Assembly: GCF_000524195.1 (NCBI RefSeq)
Contig: NW_020170394.1
Location: 1,267,845-1,331,844, forward strand
DNA length: 64,000 nucleotides
DNA from: Echinococcus granulosus
Lineage: Eukaryota; Platyhelminthes; Cestoda; Cyclophyllidea; Taeniidae
Direction: 5' to 3'
Below the pieces are notes generated by a model. It was not told where the DNA came from and did not search any database. It worked only from the letters and a program-made list of their open reading frames with translations. Each line of letters begins with the position of its first letter. Within the stretch, counting starts at the first letter, position 1. Position numbers and translations under genes: made by a program. Of the stretch, positions 61,001 to 64,000 are shown piece after piece.

Positions 61001-63844
61001 TATTACCTGTTACGCTATTCAAGTGCTAGAAGAGGCATGGCATATGGTTCAAATTATGAATACCATCCCTTTGAACAGTGAGCACATCACGTACAATGAA
61101 GTATTTTCCCAAAATAGGCATACGTGTTCAACAAAATCAAGCAAGATAGTTAATTTCCGAAAACAGTAATGTTCCAGTATTTGCATAGCATAAATTTGTT
61201 TTGCTCCCGCACATCGATTTAATAAACGAAACGTTCCGATGGCGTTAAATTGGGTCGTGCATGTCTGTCTTAATTTTTACGGAGGAAGTGGTTTGTGTAG
61301 TAAGTTAATCCATGGCATTTGTGGTGGCGATTTCACCACTTCGAGAAAATGTTGCATACAAATAGGCTAAAAGGCTCCTTTTGTTAAAAATAAAGGTAAT
61401 CGTTTGAATTAATCTCGTGGAATTCACTGAGGGTTTTGTAAAAAAATATGACTTATTTTTCCACTTTTAAAAAACTGTTAGTTTTGACTGCTGTTTTAGC
61501 GGAACAGCCTTTGGGAACGGTGCTGCTGGAAAACGAGGCATTTCTATGCTGTACAGTCAGACGAAACCGACTGGTTTCAGGAGATTCCATTAGTCCGTCG
61601 TCAAGCCCAGCAGGAGCCCAGTGGTTCATCGTTTCCAGGCGAAGGTGTGCTTTTACACTTACACAGTTTTTCAGACAATGAGGTGTTTAAAGTGAAAATA
61701 GTGCAACGTTACTGACTGACATGAGAGCTTGCTAATTTGTCGTGCTTTTCTAGACCTCTTCATAAAATAGGAAACCCTTTCACACTTAAGCTGTTAAAAT
61801 AGTTCCGCTGAAAAGAAATGCAGTTTATAAAGCTAATGTTCCTTGCATTGCAGAAGGTTAAACAAACCTGAACTGAGAGCTGAATTTGACTGCTCGTAAT
61901 AGCGAATAAGATCCTTGGAATTTATAAAAGGTTGATTCTAATGAATATCCTTATCTTCACAAGGTTTCAAGCTTTTCTCTGTTTTGATTCACATAGACGC
62001 CATTTGTCTTGTTGCTGATAATACTACGGTGATTTATTCGTAGAAAGTGTGTTTCCTATTTGGAACAGTGTACCCCTTATTAAAGCGAGTAAATCAAACT
62101 ATGCAATTTGATCCCTTTTAAAGTGGAACCTTTACGTCTATTTGAGACAGGCAATTGTTGTATGCCGAAGCCACTCTGACTTGGTATCACGCAGATCACG
62201 AAAAGGCGTGAATTTTGACTTACTTCGCATTTAAAATTTAACTGAGCATCAATAAATTGATTTGTTGTTCTTCCAGTGATCTACGAGGTTAATACATAAA
62301 GAACCTCAAAAGTGAGTTTCTTAGGCTTCATGTGTGTACTAACTTGTTTTCTTTAATAAGAAACCGCAAAAGTACGAAATATTATCTTTCCAAGTCCTTA
62401 ATTCTTTGTAGGAGAAATTTCATTCTTTATCCGATACAATACATGGATGTAGGTAGATACTCCGATCTTACCGTCAGCTCCCCATCTTTTCATTTCCTAA
62501 ATCAGCTAAATTAGTTTTTTGGGTCCTTACTGTTTCGCATACCGGCTGCAAATTTTCGTTTTATATTTCTCCCGAAATAAATCTGCTGATATTTTCTTAA
62601 AAGCTGATACAAAATTATGTCATGCAATAGTAAACATATTTGGTGCTCTGGGTATCCTCAGGGAAAGTTTATAACACTCACTTATCTACATGAAACAGAA
62701 AAGTAGGGTCCATGTAAATGACTTACTCGCTCAAGTAAAGAAGGGGCATAAAACGCCAAGTGGACCCCTCCTCTGTCCTCGCAGGAAAGTTACCTCAGAC
62801 ACACATCCTTTTCTTATTTCTCGATACTGATCATTGAACCTTTTTAGCAGACGCCGGCTTGAAATGGCATTTAGAAAGTGACATCCCATAATGTAATGGG
62901 CAATGCATTTGCGTGTAGCAAACTGCAATGCCATTCGTCTACAGCAGAGGCCTTCACAAAGAGCCACTGCACCCACAATTAATATGGCGGGTAACTTTAC
63001 GAATATTAACATAAATTAGGTGATCAGACTGCAGTCAACCTTGGGAATAACAGTGTTTAAGACACTTTAGCTTATCAACGATATCGCCTAGAAACTGCGA
63101 TAGGATCGTGATCGGCGGACAGGATGTCGATGCCGATTTATTTAATTTCATAAATACCTTTGGCATAAGAATTCTAATGAAAAATTAGGACTTGTGATGG
63201 GAAATTAGTAAGTCGACAGACATCTTTACCAAAAGTTTATGGTTAATACAAAGGGGATTGTGGTAAACTACTGAGTCTTTTATTTAAAGAGAGCGTATGC
63301 CACGTGTCACCAAATTATTTCACTCATTTGCTATTTCAGCATTGAAGACCTTGAAAAATTCCTGACTGGCAGTAATCTTGGCTTTGCATCTGTTATACCG
63401 ATGGACAATTCATCGCATAAGATAATGGGAGAGAAGAACAAGAGAGAAAGTGAGAAGCTTAACAGCATTCCTGATGCTATTGGGTCACTCGTCGCTCGGC
63501 AAATGACCCTGCATTTCTGCAGTCCGGAGTCCAGCATCACCTCCTCACAGGGCTACATCAGCCGTAGTCTCGGCCGGCTGATGCAGCGCACCGCGTCTGC
63601 CCGCAGCAAAGCCAACTTCGTCACTGCCGGTGGCCCCATGAGTGAGCGACGCAGGAACCTCTCCGCAGGCTGCAGTGAGGAGCTGTTCTCCGATCACGCG
63701 GCGATCGATGTGAATTCCGTTGTCAAAAAAACTGGCGACGAATCCGACAGCATTATCTTTGATCAATCCTCTTCCAGCATACCGTCATTTGCTGATGAGA
63801 AGGAAGTCTTCGATATGCTGCGACAGTCATCTCTGGCTTGGGAG
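57953..63844 (+). CDS. OXR1/NCOA7-like protein, N-terminal part (LysM and GRAM-like domains), C-terminus outside window
   Basis: Eight exons join with fully consistent phases and give 456 residues before the right edge. Residues about 19-61 are a LysM domain: YIVESGDSLASIAARFDLTP, then LCQINKLRSNHLFTGQRLKV. This is very like the OXR1 LysM (VES.DSL.SIA..FD.TP..L..LNKL). Residues about 150-208 (RCVRGTLIATIETIMFLPL, then NVRSVAAYDDASVFVFTKRP) fit the GRAM-like beta-structure that follows LysM in OXR1/NCOA7. The last exon is a Ser-rich linker. In this family a C-terminal TLDc domain binds and disassembles the v-ATPase and protects against oxidative stress; it should lie right of 64000. The start at 57953 is preceded by an in-frame stop at 57905-57907, though a spliced upstream exon is possible. 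Alternative: another LysM-containing protein, less likely given the GRAM-like part. Confidence 0.82.
58065..58260 (+). CDS. OXR1-like exon 2: LysM domain
   Basis: Acceptor TTTGTTTAG, donor GTATAG in phase 1. A stronger-looking donor GTAGGT after 58181 would leave phase 0 and put the next exon out of frame, so the longer form is preferred. Confidence 0.82.
58779..58891 (+). CDS. OXR1-like exon 3
   Basis: Acceptor CATATTTTAG, donor GTGAGA. TNVVAAAPSQEKRYRQIFKR, then LIGVEWLEKSRTVKVVQ. Only one of three frames is open, and it fits phase 1. Confidence 0.8.
59141..59218 (+). CDS. OXR1-like exon 4
   Basis: 26 codons, phase 0/0, acceptor GACCACTTAG. NDALAAGRLEVDARFCHDLH. Confidence 0.8.
59608..59783 (+). 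CDS. OXR1-like exon 5: GRAM-like domain
   Basis: Acceptor GTTTGCAG, donor GTAAGC. VRGTLIATIETIMFLP is the G.L..T...MFLP strand pattern, then AAMEMRYENVRSVAAYDDAS. Ends in phase 2. Confidence 0.83.
60350..60444 (+). CDS. OXR1-like exon 6
   Basis: Acceptor CATGCCCAG, donor GTGAAG. LRQCADGPPSEEIEHHILST; accepts phase 2, leaves phase 1. Confidence 0.78.
60445..61499 (+). other. OXR1-like intron, nothing recognised
   Basis: 1,055 nt AT-rich; flanking phases match without an extra exon. Confidence 0.5.
61500..61644 (+). CDS. OXR1-like exon 7
   Basis: Acceptor GCTGTTTTAG, donor GTGTGC. EQPLGTVLLENEAFLCCTVR, then Ser/Pro-rich SISPSSSPAGAQWFIVSRR. Accepts phase 1, leaves phase 2. Confidence 0.75.
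61645..63339 (+). other. OXR1-like intron, nothing recognised
   Basis: 1.7 kb AT-rich; the minus-strand frame at 62731-63012 has no support. Confidence 0.5.
63340..63844 (+). CDS. OXR1-like exon 8: long Ser-rich linker
   Basis: Acceptor GCTATTTCAG accepts phase 2; donor GTGCTT, phase 0. IEDLEKFLTGSNLGFASVIP, then basic and Ser-rich segments (SLGRLMQRTASARSKAN, SERRRNLSAGCSEE) and an acidic end (SFADEKEVFDMLRQ). Likely phosphorylated disordered linker between GRAM-like and TLDc domains. Confidence 0.82.
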
Positions 63845-64000
63845 GTGCTTTTGTACATTTTCAGATATCTACTTTTTAATTTAGTTGCATGTTATAGCCT
63901 TTCAGGGCGGAGAATGGGTGCTTATTCCTGAGCCTTGTACAAAGATCTAAACGCTTTTGCGTTAATTGTTTTTTAATTCACCCGCAATTATTTTACGCAC

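Noticed and set aside
62731..63012. 93-codon minus-strand frame in an OXR1-like intron
   Set aside because: No recognised domain and antisense to a phase-consistent intron.
1..64000. CRISPR arrays, prokaryotic operons or phage genes
   Set aside because: No regularly spaced repeats; all recognisable genes are intron-containing animal families.

Overview
This window is eukaryotic, from an animal nuclear genome. It is AT-rich, its coding pieces are short, more GC-rich exons with GT..AG borders, and its introns are either very short (about 50-70 nt) or up to 4.7 kb. The gene families are metazoan-style signalling and trafficking proteins. My best guess is an invertebrate bilaterian, possibly a parasitic flatworm with a large genome. 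That is an inference from compactness, divergence and intron style, not from a diagnostic marker.

Three protein-coding genes can be supported. (1) Minus strand, 29286 down to 23 and running off the left edge: a very large BEACH-family scaffold gene, most like neurobeachin-like (NBEAL) proteins. I resolved about 31 exons. From N- to C-terminus they give a helical (armadillo-like) region, a concanavalin A-like lectin domain split over four exons (20599-13724), a long DUF4704-type helical region, a Ser/Pro-rich and an acidic linker, and the first strands of the PH-BEACH domain (exon 23-414). The BEACH and WD40 parts must lie left of the window. Most exon phases join without conflict; three junctions do not and are flagged. 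(2) Plus strand, 31758-32600: a complete four-exon A20/AN1 zinc-finger gene (ZFAND5/6 type), probably with a long 3' untranslated region reaching a poly(A) signal near 36957. (3) Plus strand, 57953 to beyond 63844: the N-terminal part of an OXR1/NCOA7-like gene, with a LysM domain, a GRAM-like domain and a long linker. Its eight exons are all phase-compatible and encode 456 residues; the expected TLDc domain would lie to the right.

Layout: 1-29.3 kb BEACH gene; 29.3-31.7 kb head-to-head intergenic or promoter interval shared with the zinc-finger gene; 31.7-37 kb zinc-finger gene and its probable UTR, containing a conspicuous NRF1/CRE-like GC-rich cluster near 33.65 kb; 37-57.9 kb about 21 kb without a recognisable gene, holding a roughly 757-bp foldback element with 195-bp inverted repeats (56181-56937); 58-64 kb OXR1-like gene.

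The three genes do not form an operon or an obvious pathway. They are a membrane-trafficking scaffold, a ubiquitin-binding stress adaptor and an oxidative-stress or v-ATPase-associated factor. I found no CRISPR array, rRNA, convincing tRNA or intact transposase gene.
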